Part shown: positions 35,276 through 47,200 of the stretch, in pieces
How the letters are laid out: each line of letters opens with the position of its first letter
Position numbering within the stretch: the stretch's first letter is position 1
DNA from: Coraliomargarita sinensis
GTDB lineage: Bacteria; Verrucomicrobiota; Verrucomicrobiia; Opitutales; Coraliomargaritaceae
Reading direction: 5' to 3'
Assembly: GCF_003185655.1 (NCBI RefSeq)
Contig: NZ_QHJQ01000004.1
Span: 248,001 to 312,000, forward strand
Length of the DNA: 64,000 nucleotides
Program-made: the position numbers and the translations under genes
Notes under the pieces: generated by a model
Databases searched by the model: none
Seen by the model: the letters and a program-made list of their open reading frames with translations, nothing else
Told to the model about the DNA's origin: nothing

Positions 35276-36325
35276 GTGAAGACTTACACGATACCCGAAC
35301 AGGTGGCCAACCACTTGCGTAACGAAATGGCCAGAGGGCGTTGGCTCAATGAAATGCCGGGCAGAGATGCTTTAGCGAAAAAACTTGGCGTGAGCCCCCG
35401 CAGCGTACAGAGCGCCCTCGATATTCTGGAAAAAGAAGGGTCGCTTGTGCCTCAGGGGCAAGGGCGCAGTTGCCTGATCAATCTGAAAAAAAACCGCAAG
35501 CGCACCCAAGCCATTCGCATTGCGGTCTTGTACTATTCGAGTCTGGATTTGTCCCTTGAGTATGAACTGCGGCACGAGCTGGAACGATTGGGATATACGG
35601 TGACCTTTCCCTCCAAAGGGCTCCATGAACTGGGGATGAAAACGACCCGTATCAAAAAGATAGTCCGGAACGTCGATGCGGATATGTGGATCGTCTACGC
35701 TGCTTCAAAAGAAGTACTGCAGTGGTTCCTGGACAATAAAATCAAGGTTTTCGCGATCGCCGGTCGACATGTCGGACTTCCGATAGCTGCAACCGGTCCG
35801 GATAAGGCAACTGCTTACAAGCAAACGACTCGGATGCTCATCCAAAAGGGACATCATCGCATCGTCCTTGCCTGTGCACGGCATTTGCGGATTCCAGATC
35901 CGTCGAAGCCAACCGCCAGATTCCTTGAAGCACTTCGTGAGGCCGGTATCCCCGGAGGAGAATTCAATCTGCCTGATTGGGATGAAACTCCTGAGGGATT
36001 TCAGCGATTGCTGCATTCTCTCTTCAGTGCCACTCCGCCAACAGCGCTCATTCTGGATCAGCCAGTACTATTCCACTCGACCTATTATTTTCTCGGCCAG
36101 CGCAATATTAAAGTCCCTCAAGACGTCTCACTCGTTTGTACCGATCCGGATCCGAATTTCACATGGTACAGGCCGAGTGTTGCTCATCTGGACTGGAAGC
36201 TTGGGCCCGTTGTCAGGCGTATTGTAAAATGGGTCGATCACGTGACCTCGGGTATCGATGATCGCCGCCAGAGTTATTCCAAAGTCAGATATGTGCCCGG
36301 TGAGACAGTACGCGCCCTCAAATAG
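35276..36325 (+). CDS. GntR-LacI hybrid transcriptional regulator
   Basis: 349 residues. N-terminal GntR-type winged helix (VANHLRNEMARGRWLNEMPG, DALAKKLGVSPRSVQSALDI, LEKEGSLVPQGQGRSCLI; residues 8-68) joined to a periplasmic-binding-protein-like sensor (80-345: IRIAVLYYSSLDLSLEYEL, KGHHRIVLACARHLR, TALILDQPV, VPQDVSLVCTDPDPNF, PSVAHLDWKLGPVVRRI). Such hybrids resemble AraR-type regulators that respond to sugars. It is the only intact regulator within the 23-53 kb block and the best candidate to bind the 19-bp element found upstream of it and six other genes. Whether it represses or activates is open. Confidence 0.9.
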   Translation: MKTYTIPEQVANHLRNEMARGRWLNEMPGRDALAKKLGVSPRSVQSALDILEKEGSLVPQGQGRSCLINLKKNRKRTQAIRIAVLYYSSLDLSLEYELRHELERLGYTVTFPSKGLHELGMKTTRIKKIVRNVDADMWIVYAASKEVLQWFLDNKIKVFAIAGRHVGLPIAATGPDKATAYKQTTRMLIQKGHHRIVLACARHLRIPDPSKPTARFLEALREAGIPGGEFNLPDWDETPEGFQRLLHSLFSATPPTALILDQPVLFHSTYYFLGQRNIKVPQDVSLVCTDPDPNFTWYRPSVAHLDWKLGPVVRRIVKWVDHVTSGIDDRRQSYSKVRYVPGETVRALK

Positions 36326-36518
36326 CGACTGATATTGTTTTGGGCGGAAGTATGTATCTTTTCTTCGAGAAGGGCGCATACGGATAAGACTTCTCAGCCG
36401 GTTGCCTTCCAAACTGTCTTCGCACCCGTGCTTTGGTTGAGCGGAAGTTGAATGCTAGCCCGAATGGCACTCGATTAAGCAACGCCGAGAATGGTTTAAA
36501 CGTTTTATAGGTAACGTT

Positions 36519-36576
36519 GGAGTCCTGCCTTTAGCCGTTTCAAAGCAAGAGAGAGTCCGCCTAAACGCGGAACTCC
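36519..36576. repeat. REP-like hairpin, family 2
   Basis: GGAGTCCTGCCTTTAGCCG pairs imperfectly with CGCCTAAACGCGGAACTCC. A further half copy, TCTGCGTTTAGGTAGACG, follows near 36620. It lies within transposon debris. Confidence 0.6.
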
Positions 36577-36642
36577 AAACCGAACAATTTAACCCATTCC
36601 CATTTGGGCTAGAGCATTCTGCGTTTAGGTAGACGTGCTGGC

Positions 36643-36768
36643 TGGGAGGTCACTGAAGCCAACACACACGACTCTCAGGCAATCCGGGCGCTGGTAGATC
36701 CGGCCGATGGAGTGCTTTATGCAGACAGCGCCTACAACAGTTGGCTCATGCTCGATTGTGAGAACTAA
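36643..36768 (+). pseudogene. IS5-type DDE transposase fragment
   Basis: Reads WEVTEANTHDSQAIRALVDP and ADGVLYADSAYNSW, then stops. It matches the catalytic second-Asp region of IS5/IS1182-like transposases (VTxANVHDSQ, YADSAY). The N- and C-terminal parts are missing and no inverted repeats are seen. Confidence 0.8.
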
Positions 36769-36773
36769 TAAAA

Positions 36774-36799
36774 AAAGCCGCTGCGATTGCAGCGGCTTT
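36774..36799 (-). terminator. Terminator after the PEP-CTERM gene at 36821
   Basis: AAAGCCGCTGC/GCAGCGGCTTT stem with a GATT loop and A/T runs on both sides, 22 bp after the stop. Confidence 0.9.
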
Positions 36800-36820
36800 A
36801 AAATGAATAGATCGACTGCC

Positions 36821-37540
36821 TTAGCGACGACGACGGATGAGCGCCAGACCGGCGAGGCCGATCAGGGCGAAGGTGGAGGCTTCCGGGACGGCTTGAATTT
36901 GAAGTGCACTTAAGCCAAGACGAACGTCATCATTGAAGTCCGGGTCGGTAGATTTTCCGCCTACGCCTGTAAAAGAGATCGTTCCTGCTCCATCGGCTAC
37001 CACATCCTCAAACACAATGTAATTCACACCTTCCTCGAAAGTTGTCCCATTGCGAGTATTGTAACTGCTCAGTAACTGGGTGGTGGCAGATGCTGTGGTG
37101 TTGTTCGCCGTCCAGTAACCACCAAGGCGCTCACGCGCTGTGCCATTATCCCGATAAGCCATGATCCAGATGTCGTAAAGGCCGTCTGCAGCCAAGCCAC
37201 TGATATCGACGTTACGTGTTTCGCCCCGGCCGAAGTCGGTCAGGCTCCCCCTGAAGACACCTAAATCAGAGCTACTACCACCCCGACCCTCTGAGAAATC
37301 GGTAAGAACTTGAACCGTCGTACTGGCGCCTGTCGAATCCACCACAGTTCCGGAGGTGTCTTCGTCTGCGTATTGGTTCCAACTGGTGTTGGCACCCCCT
37401 GGAGGGCCGAAAAGTTCGGCCTCACTCACGGGGCTTTGAGTGCCACCTGTAAATTGTAAATAATTGATATTAATCAACTGCCCATATGCAACTGGGCTAA
37501 AGGCTAAACACGTGAGTAAGGTAGCTAATTTTAGTTTCAT
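36821..37540 (-). CDS. PEP-CTERM surface protein
   Basis: 239 residues. Signal peptide (LATLLTCLAFSPVAYG), then NINYLQFTGGTQSPVSEAEL, a beta-rich domain with LTDFGRGETRNVDISGLAAD and GLYDIWIMAYRDNGT, and FNDDVRLGLSALQIQAV before the tail. The tail is VPEASTFALIGLAGLALI plus RRRR. The middle resembles the jelly-roll found in other verrucomicrobial PEP-CTERM proteins, but I cannot name it. Site D is 100 bp upstream and a decayed acetylesterase gene lies just before that. Confidence 0.85.
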   Translation of the reverse strand: MKLKLATLLTCLAFSPVAYGQLININYLQFTGGTQSPVSEAELFGPPGGANTSWNQYADEDTSGTVVDSTGASTTVQVLTDFSEGRGGSSSDLGVFRGSLTDFGRGETRNVDISGLAADGLYDIWIMAYRDNGTARERLGGYWTANNTTASATTQLLSSYNTRNGTTFEEGVNYIVFEDVVADGAGTISFTGVGGKSTDPDFNDDVRLGLSALQIQAVPEASTFALIGLAGLALIRRRR

Positions 37541-37639
37541 GGTTTTTTTTCGTTCGTGTTAAATTTCGGGTATAAATGCAACTAACTGGGTATTATTAAA
37601 AAACCTTATTCGCTCATCCATAAAAAAAACAAAAAGTTG

Positions 37640-37658
37640 GCCGTATCTTTTGGGTCAG
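37640..37658 (-). promoter_or_regulatory. 19-bp regulatory element, site D
   Basis: Plus-strand GCCGTATCTTTTGGGTCAG, 100 bp upstream of the PEP-CTERM start at 37540 and about 25 bp after the end of an acetylesterase remnant. Confidence 0.6.
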
Positions 37659-37681
37659 GTGGGGTTGCCCGACATTAACCT

Positions 37682-37935
37682 TCATTTGGCGGTGGCTTGC
37701 AGTGCAGAAATATGCTCCGCGCAGCTCAGACCAAGGAGTTTAACACTGGGCATCGAAGTGCCAGCGATCCATGGCTTTGAGGCCCTCCGAGGAGGCAAAG
37801 CCGGCATGGGCCACCGCCTCAGGCAGTTTGGCCAGTTGGTCGGTAAATGATCGGCAGTTTATGGATGCCGCCCGCCACAAAAGCCAGGTCGGGGCTCTCT
37901 AGCGACCTGTCCTGCATAGCCTGAAAAGCAAAGCA
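37682..37935 (-). pseudogene. Remnant of a SASA-type acetylesterase
   Basis: Minus strand shows MQDRSLESPDLAFVAGGIHK, then FTDQLAKLPEAVAHAGFASS, EGLKAMDRWHFDAQ, then after a frameshift KLLGLSCAEHISALQATAK-stop. The WHFDAQ block with its His corresponds to the C-terminal catalytic base region of SASA esterases. The nucleophile block (GQSN) and N-terminus are missing. Its end is close to site D, mirroring the gene order at 25516/24555. Confidence 0.75.
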
Positions 37936-38089
37936 TGGGAGCGGTTGTGAAAGAATAAATGAAACGTGTGAAACAGAAATTACCTGCCGAATTCGATGCC
38001 ACCGACACTCTGGAAGCTATATCCATGCAGAGACCTCAACTCCGTTTACTCCTAGTAGCTCACTACTTGAGACGCCTCGGTATTGTTTC

Positions 38090-38140
38090 CCCTGCCCGAC
38101 CACCGACTCAAAGGTGGGGCCGACGCGGATCTCGTCGCAA
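38090..38140 (-). pseudogene. Fragment of the DEIRVGPTFESVVG module
   Basis: Minus strand CDEIRVGPTFESVVGQGK, nearly the same as the C-terminus of the acetylesterase at 25516. No other part of a gene precedes it, so it is a stray 3' end. The rest of 37541-38274 holds only the acetylesterase remnant and site D. Confidence 0.65.
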
Positions 38141-38251
38141 CCTCGAAAGGGGGCAAGCCTCCCTACTGACTGTCGATGCTCCTTTTCAACATGGTATATT
38201 ATACAAGTCGCAGCATCCGGGGTCACTCGGATGAATCACGCTTTTTGAGTC

Positions 38252-38269
38252 CTTAACTTAGCGCCATTC
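38252..38269. repeat. 18-bp repeated motif (copy 1)
   Basis: CTTAACTTAGCGCCATTC just beyond the stop of the giant gene. It occurs again with one change at 49789-49806. Origin unknown. Confidence 0.5.
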
Positions 38270-38274
38270 GTGTA

Positions 38275-41200
38275 TTATTCCGACAGGATGTACATCTGAT
38301 CGACGGACAGTGTATCCAGTGTTCGATTGCCTGCGGTGGTGTCGGTATCGAGCACCCGGACATGAATGATTCCGCTGGTGCCACCCGGGAGGGTAAAGCT
38401 CTGCGCCGTGTTGTCATCCGCTGTCTTGGTCACCGTCAGCATATCGGTATAGACGCCGTCCACGCCTGTGCTTGAGTAAGCGAAGGTGAAGTTATCCCCT
38501 TCCCCGTTGGCGCTGTGATGCGCCTCCACGTTGAAGCTTACCGTCGTGCCTCCGGCCACATCGAACTCCCACTTGTGTTCGAGAAAGCTGTAGCGGTCGG
38601 TCGGCTTACCGTTGGATTCCTCCTCGGTGATGGTCTCGTAGTTGTTGTCCGAACTGAAGGTATCCGTGATCGTGCCGCTGACAGTGCCGTCGATCAGGGT
38701 CTCCGCGTAAGCGTAATCCTCCACGACCAGTCCGAACACTTCGATATTCAGATTCGCTGGGGTCGTATTGGTACCGTCGCTGGCACTGACCATGAAGCTG
38801 TTACTGCCCACATCCGCACTGCCCGGCGTACCGCTTAAGGTTCCGTCAGAAGCCACTGCGAGCCAGGCCGGACCGTCCACCTTGGCGTAGGTGATCGTCT
38901 CGCCTTCCACATCGCTGGCACTTCCGGCGATCGTATCGCTGTAGGCTGCGTCCTCGGTCGCCTCGCCCGTGCTGAACGGATCGCTGGCAAAGACCGGCGC
39001 GTCATTGATCGGATTGATCGTGATCGAGACCGTCGCGGTGTTCGAGTCCACCGTGCCGTCATTGGCCTTGAAGGTAAAGCTGTCCGTACCGTTGTAGTTG
39101 CTGTTCGGCGTATAGGTCAGGCTCGGAGCCGTACCGCTCAGGATACCATTCGAAGGTGCGGCGACCACGCTGTAAGTCAACGTATCACCGATATCCACAT
39201 CGCTGGCCGTCAGAGTGACCGCAGCAGCAATATCCTCATCTGTGCTGACCGACTGGTCGTCCGCAACCGGCGTATCGTTGACCGCGTTCACCGTGATCGA
39301 GACCGTCGCGGTGTTCGAGTCGACCGTGCCGTCGTTCGCCGTGAAGGTGAAGCTGTCCGTGCCGTTATAGTCCGCATTTGGCGTGTAGGTCAGGTCCGGA
39401 GCCGTGCCGCTCAAGCTGCCATTGGTCGGACCAGTGACAACCGTGTATGTCAACGTGTCGCCGACATCCACGTCGGTGGCGGTCAGCGTAACGACCACCG
39501 AACTGTCTTCGTCCACGGTTGCCGAGTCGTCATTGGCCACCGATGCATCATTGGTATTGATCACTGTGATGTTCAGCGTGGCTTCAACCGCTGGAGCCGT
39601 GCCGTCGCTCACACTCACCGTGAAGCTATTTGCTCCAACGTCATCATTGGTCGGCGTACCATTGAGCGTTCCGTCGCTGGCCACGCTCAACCAGGTCGCC
39701 GGACTGACCAGGGCGTAAGTCAAGGTATCTCCGTCCGCGTCCGTTGCGCTGCCCGCGATCGTGTCGCTGTAGGCCGCATCCTCGGTCGCATCGCCCGCGC
39801 TGAACGGATCGCTGGTGAAGACCGGCGTATCGTTGACCGCGTTCACCGTAATCGATACCGTCGCGGTATTCGAGTCGACCGTGCCATCGTTGGCCACGAA
39901 GGTGAAGCTGTCGCTGCCGTTATAGTTGGCGTTCGGAGTGTAGGTCAGATCCGGGGCGGTGCCGCTGAGGGTACCGTTGGTCGGGGCCCCGGTAACCATA
40001 TAGGTCAGCGCATCACCTTCGACATCGCTGGCCGTCAGCGTGACTGCAACCGCAGTGTCTTCGTTGGTTGTACCCGATTGATCGTGGGCGACCGGCGCAT
40101 CGTTGACCGCGTTAACTGTAATCGAGACCGTCGCGGTGTTCGAGTCCACCGTGCCGTCGTTCGCTACGAAGGTAAAACTGTCCGAGCCGTTGAAGTTCGC
40201 AACCGGCGTATACGTGAGGTTCGGAGCCGTGCCGCTCAGGCTGCCATTGGCAGGGCCAGTAACTACAGAGTAGCTCAGCGTGTCGCCGACATCCACATCG
40301 CTGGCCGTCAGCGTGATCGCGACTGCGTTGTCTTCATCGGATGCCGCCGAATCATCATTCGCGATTGGCGCATCGTTCGTATTATTCACCGTAATGTTCA
40401 ACGTGGCCTCGATTGGCGTGGCAATAATGCTATCGGTCACGCTGATCGTGAAGGGCACCGATCCTACGTCATCGTTGGACGGCGTACCGCTGAGGTCACC
40501 ATTGGTGGCCACAGTCAACCAGGCCGGACCACTCACCTTGGCGTAGGTCAACGGATCACTGTCTGCATCGCTGGCTGAACCGGCGATCGAAGCATTGTAA
40601 AGTGTGTCCTCGGTGGCATCGACCGCATTGAACGGGTCGGCGGCGAAGACCGGTGCGTCGTTGGTGTTGATGACCGTGATGTTCAGGGTCGCCTCCACCG
40701 CAGGAGCCGCACCATCGCTGACACTGACCGTGAAGCTGTTGGCGCCCACATCACTGTTCGACGGTGTGCCGCTGAGGTCACCATTAGTGGCGACAGTCAA
40801 CCAAGCCGGGCCACTCACCTTGGCGTAGGTCAACGAATCACTATCCGCATCGCTGGCATCATCGGCGAGTGTGCTACTATAGGCCGCATCCTCGGTCGCA
40901 TCGACCTCATCAACCGGATTAGCCGTCCAAGTCGGTGCAGTGTTTGGCCCCGCTACGGTGATGGTCACTTCATCAAAGCTTTGATCCGTCCCGTCATCTG
41001 CGGTCAGGCGCAGCACATAGTCTCCTAGCGTATCGAAGCTCGCATTGGTATCAACTGCTGAAGCGTCGTCGAAAGACACCGAAGCCGGACTACTCGAGAC
41101 GCTCCAGGTTGTCGTCACTGTATCGCCCACGTCGGGATCACTCACCGTGCCGTCAAGTGCGACAGTGGTAGCAAGGTTGCCCTGTGGAGCGGCATCCTTG

Positions 41201-44200
41201 TAGGGATGACCTGCTGGCAGGCTGGCGGCAAAGCCCCATTTGTGAGCGAGGTAGCCTTCGATCTTCTGGCGGGTCTCTGCACTGACGGTACTGCCGATGG
41301 TAATGAACTCCGCAACCGCCCCGTCGAAATCGTCGGTCGTTCCGCCAGCACCGATCATGACCCCGGATGTGGTCGTGGTCACTCCCGCAGAAACACCTTC
41401 AGCTTCATTGACGCCATTCACCCACAGCTGCTTGATGTCCTCAGTGGTCGAATCATAAGCGCCCAGGAGGGTCGTCACACCTGAGGTGTTGGGAACGTAA
41501 TTTCTTAGACTCACCGCAGTGCCGTTGCTGTAAAAGCGGAACATGGCATCCGGATTGTCCCAGACCCAGGTTTGGAGGTACCAGTCTGGGTTGAGTTCAA
41601 AGAAGTCTTCCCGCTCTTCTTGAGCACGATCCCGCTGCACAACCATGAAGACAAAGGCATCGTCAATCGTGGCACCAAAAGCATTGCTGTCCTCCTGCAA
41701 CGCATCAGCACCATCGAAGTCCATGACGTTGAGGCCGTTGATGCTTCTAGCTCCGGTGACCGGCTGACTGGAGGCGCTGGCCTGTTTCATGTGATTGGCG
41801 TTGCCGCTCTTGTCATTCCATTGGGATACCAAGCCCGCGGACTCAATGATCGTTGAGGCATCGCTGGCATCATACCATGCCGTCGTCGTGATGTCCGTAG
41901 GCGTCCAGGGTCCACTCGCCCCATCCAGGCTGACCGTTTGATTCGTACCCGCATCGACGCTCGGCGCGTTGTTGATCGGATTGATCGTGAGGCTCACCGT
42001 CGCGATATTTGAATCCACCGTACCGTCGTTGGCCACGAAGGTAAAGCTGTCGGAACCATTATAATCCGGATTTGGCGTATACGTGAGGTTCGGAGCCGTG
42101 CCGCTCAAGCTGCCATTGGCAGGGCCAGTAACTACAGAGTAGCTCAGCGTGTCGCCGACATCCGCATCGCTGCCGGTCAACGTGATCGCGACATCCGTGT
42201 CTTCAGCAGTCGTTGCCAAGTCATCGTTGGCAACCGGTGCATCATTCACAGCCGTGACCGTGATGCTTACCGTGGCAATATTCGAGTCCACCGTGCCGTC
42301 GTTCGCCACGAAGGTAAAGCTGTCGCTGCCGTTGTAATCGCCGTTCGGCGTGTAGGTCAGGTCCGGTGCCGTACCGCTGAGCGTGCCGTTGGAAGGACCG
42401 CTCACGACCGAGTAGGCAAGCGTATCACCCGGGTCCGCATCCGTCGCGACCAGCGTAATCCCGACAGCGCTATCCTCGTCCGTGGTCACCGAATCGTCAC
42501 TGGCCACCGGTGCGGTATTGCTGGTGTCCTCCTCCACTGTAATCGTCACATCATCGAAGGGCTGCACGGTTCCGTCGTCCGCAGTCAGGCGCAGCACATA
42601 CGTGCCTGCCGTATCGAAGGACGCCGTGGTATCCACCGCAGCTTCGTCTCCGAAGACTGCCGTGGCGGGCCCAGAGAAGGTGCTCCAAGTGGTCGTTACG
42701 ATATCACCCACATCCGCATCCGTCACCGTTCCATCGAGGGTGGCCACTGCAGTGATTACAGTATCTGGAGTCACCCGGTTGGTCATGGCATAGAGGTGGA
42801 AGGTACTCCCGCTTGCTGGCGTAATGGTGAATTCCTGAGTGGTGGCTGTCGCCGTGTAGACACAGGTGATACGGATGCCGTTGTTATTCCCATAGACCGA
42901 CTGGTTGATATCCATGAATTCGCCGCCTGTGGCACTGAATGTCTGGATACGGTCGTCGTCTTCCCAGGCGACGCTATAGAAATCGACTTGATAGGTCTCG
43001 CCGACGGTCAAACCGCTCAAGGTTACGGTTCGTGGATCGCCATTGTAGACGAATTCCTCCGCAAGGTCTTCGCTACCGTCGGTGATAAGGGCGTCATCAT
43101 CACCATTCCAATTACTCTGAGTTCCGGCGATGGTCCAACCCGTTCCCGAGCTGGCGAAGGCCTCTTCGAAGGCCACACCATTCACGGTCACAGGACCGCC
43201 ATGGTTGTTACCGAAGTTGTGCGCAACGGTGTAGGTGTAAGCGCTGGAGATGTCGGCATCCGCATCGCCTGTCCAAGGGGCGAAACTCCAGCCCGTCGCA
43301 ACCGGTCCTTCACTCAGGGTCACGGTTTGAGCATCACCGGCCAGTACGACCGGAGCATCATTAATGGCGCTGATTGTAATGCTGACCGTCGCGATATTTG
43401 AATCCACCGTGCCGTCGTTGGCCTTGAAGGTGAAGCTGTCGGTACCGTTGTAGTCCGCATTCGGCGTGTAAGTCAGGTCCGGAGCCGTGCCGCTCAAAGT
43501 ACCATTGGACGGAGCGGTCACCACCGTGTAGGTCAGCGGATCGCCGTCCAAGTCGGTGGCGGTGAGAGTGATGGCCACCGAGCCGTCTTCGTCGACCGTT
43601 GCCGAGTCGTCATTGGCCACCGGGGCATCATTGGTATTGATCACAGTGATGTTCAGCGTGGCCTCAACCGCAGTTGCGGTTCCATCGCTCACACTCACCG
43701 TGAAGCTGTTCGTCCCCACATCGCTGCTGGTCGGCGTGCCACTGAGCGTTCCGTCGCTGGCCACACTCAACCAAGTCACAGGGCTGACCAGTGCGTAGGT
43801 CAGGGTATCCCCATCCACATCCGTTGCGCTGCCTGCAATCGTGTCACTGTAGGCCGCATTCTGGGTCGCATTGCTCGTGCTGAACGGATCGCTGGTGAAG
43901 ACCGGTGCATCATTGACCGCATTGACCGTGATCGAGACCGTCGCGATATTCGAGTCGACCGTACCGTCGCTCGCCTTAAAGGTGAAGCTGTCACTGCCGT
44001 TGTAGTGACCATTCGGCGCATAGGTCAGATCTGGAGCCGTGCCGGTGAGCGTACCGTTAGCCGGTCCGGTCACAACGGCATAAGTCAGCGGGTCGCCGTC
44101 CACGTCGGTGGCCGTCAGGGTCACCGCAACGGATGTGTCCTCGTCCGTGCTGACCGACTGGTCGTCCGCCACCGGAGCGTTGTTGCCCCCCGTTGAATCC

Positions 44201-47200
44201 CCGCCGACCACCGTGGCAAATGTTTTTCCGATGCGGATATCATCGTAGGCATGATCCCCGCGTGCATTCGAGAAAGTCAGGATATTCAAGGTGCTTTCAT
44301 CCACCACCCCGCTTGCCGACACTGCATTGGCCTCAAAAACCGCCTCGTCGAGAGTCTCCGACTCCTCAAAGGCATAGACCGAGACCTTGTCCGTGGCACC
44401 GAATTCAAACTTGAGCACCACCACGTAATCCCTGTCCCCTTGACCCGGCTGATGTGCGATATCCACTTGGCTACCACCGTTGAAAACAGCGACGCTGTAG
44501 TCCGTTGAATTGGACCCCTTCCATGCCAATCCAAGGCCATCGCCTGCCCCACTTCCATAGCTGCCGCTGGTATCCAGCGCCGTGCTTCGGGACTTGAAAG
44601 AGTCCGTCGTCAAGGCCAGCGCTCCATGCTGCCCGAACGAGTAGCTCCCCTTATGCCACAGCATGCTGGCCCACAAGACTCCGTCGGCACCCGCCAGGGT
44701 GCCCGCATCCAGAGCCAAGGGGCGGTAGGACTCCCATTTATCCCCGTCATTCGCGGTTCCACCCACAAAGTTGGCCGTACCGGTTTGGGTGTCAGGAAGG
44801 TTGTTCAAAACACCGTCCCAACTCAGGGTTCCGTAACCCGTGTCCACAGGAGTGACCGCAGTCGTCTCATCGTAAACCGAGGCGGTTCCCGATTCGGGGC
44901 CATCGGCCCAAGCGCCACTCAAACCTACCCCACCGCTGGCCCCAGCCAAGGGGCCAACCGGATAGTCGAACGGCTCGTGCACGTACAAATCAGACTGGCT
45001 CTCGGTTGTTGCGCTCAACGGGCTTGATGGCGCTGTCATGTTTTTGTTCACGCTTTTGTCACGTGCCACCACGGTGAATGTAAATTCCGTTTCCGGTGTC
45101 AGCCCATCCACCGTGTAGATCGGACTATCCTGCCAGCCGCTATCCGGCGCGCCTCCCGCAGTGCAGGTGAAGTAATATTCCACACCACTGGGATCGCTGG
45201 CCGTCGTGGCAGTCATGGTGATGCTGGAATACCCCTGTGCGACCGGTGCCACATCAAAGGTCATCGGATCCGGAGTGGGACTAGTTACATCGTAGTTGTT
45301 CTCCGCAAATGCCGCCACCGACGCCAATGTGTTGCCCACACGAATGTCATCGTAGGCATGATCCCCGCGTACATTCGAGAAGGTCAGGATATTCAAGGTG
45401 CTTTCATCCACCACCCCGGTCGCCGTCACCGCATACGCCTCGAAGACCGCCTCGTCAACGATGGTCGTCTCCTCAAAGGCAAAGGCCGAAACCTTGTCCG
45501 TCGCACCGAATTCAAATTTGAGCACGAGCAGGTAATCCTTGTTTAATTGACCCGACCGTATTGCGAGATCCACTTGAGAACCACCGTTGAATACGGCGAC
45601 ACTATAGTCCTTTGTGTTGGTTCCCGACCATGCCAATCCAAGGCCATCACCTGCCCCGCTTCCATAGCTGCCGCTGGTATCCAGCGCCCTGCTTTTGGAC
45701 TTGAAACAGTCCGTCGCCAAGGCCAGGGCTCCATGTTGCCCCCATGACCAACCCTCCTTGTGCCACAACATGCTGACCCACAGGACGCCGTCGGCACCCG
45801 CCATTGTGCCCGCATCCTGGGCCAAGGTGCGGTAGGACTCCCATTTATCCCCGTCATTCGCGGTTCCACCCACAAAGTTGGCCGTACCGGTTTGGGTGCG
45901 TGGCATATTATCCAGCACACCGTCCCAACTCAGGGTCCCGTAACCCGTGTCCACAGGGGTAACCGCAGTCGTCTCATCGTAAATCGAAGCGGTTCCCGGT
46001 TCGGGACCGTCCGCCCACGCACCCACAAAACCGGTTCCCCCGGTATTACCGGCGAGTAGACCAACCGGATAGTCAAATGGCTCATGGACGTACTGTTCGA
46101 TGCCTGCGTCCGGATCCACGTTGATTGTCACCGTGGCAGTGTCCGTATTTCCTTCGCTGTCCATCACGATGAAATCGAAGCTATCCGACCCCAGCGTGTA
46201 GGTGTAATTCGCAGTATATATCAAATTGGGTGCCGTGCCACTCAGTACTCCATGCTTCGGAGAAGTAGCGACGAAATAGACCAGCGGCAAACCTTCCGGG
46301 TCGCTACCGCCGAGGGTGATCGCTGCACGCACAGCGGGAGCCACTGAGACAGTTTGCGCATTGGCCACGGGCGGGTCGTTCGCAGGCAGCGTGCCGTCGG
46401 TGTCATACAAGGTGACGGCCACCGTCTCCGAGACTTCGGTGAGTTCGTATTCATCACTGGCCACCACTTCGAAGGTGTATTTGCCGGGCGTTCCATCAAA
46501 TTGAACGGTCGTGGTGGAACTGGCCGTGGTTCCATTAATACTGAAGGTCACGTTGCCCGCACCATGAAGCTTGCGCCAGGTGTAAACGGTGTCGACTTCC
46601 CCGAGGTTGGTGACGGTTGCATGCAACTGCGTCTGGTCCGCGGGAAGGGTCAGCTGCGAATCATCCGCGCTGACCGAATCAAAGCGTTTCAATGACGTCA
46701 GCGACTCCGGATCGCTGTCGGCCGCGATCGCGTCCAGCGCCGCCTGGGCTGCAGCCTGATAACCCCCGGTGAGGAGTTTCTTGAGGAAGAATTCCACATC
46801 AGCCGACGGGGTCACATCGTCAACCGAGGCACCATAGCTGCCGAGGTTGTTGACCGCACCCGTTCTTTCGACCGAATCATTGAACAAATAAATGCTCGCC
46901 GGAACCCCATCCATGACATCGTTGGCTTGGAGATACTGGATGGCTGCCTTACGGTCGGCTCCGGCAAACATTCGATCCGCCAGAACCACGCTCATGGCGG
47001 ACTTCAAAACCGTTCCCACCATGGGCTCAAAGTCCTCTGGCGCGAGGGATGGATAGGTTTGCACCAATGAGTTGCGCGTCAAGGCTTGCGGATGCTCAGC
47101 GACCGCCCGAATCGCAGGATACAGCAGGTTGCGATCGACACCATCAAGCTGGTTTCCGGCAATCACGCCTTGGGGGCCGAACGTGCCATCCGAATTGAAC

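Noticed and set aside
36340..36362. Possible extra copy of the 19-bp element (TGTATCTTTTCTTCGAG)
   Set aside because: The TCA block and the CG before TATC are missing; it lies after the regulator gene, not before a start.
38700..44200. Tandem DNA repeats considered as CRISPR or satellite
   Set aside because: They are in-frame protein repeats of about 90 codons within the giant gene, with no spacer structure.
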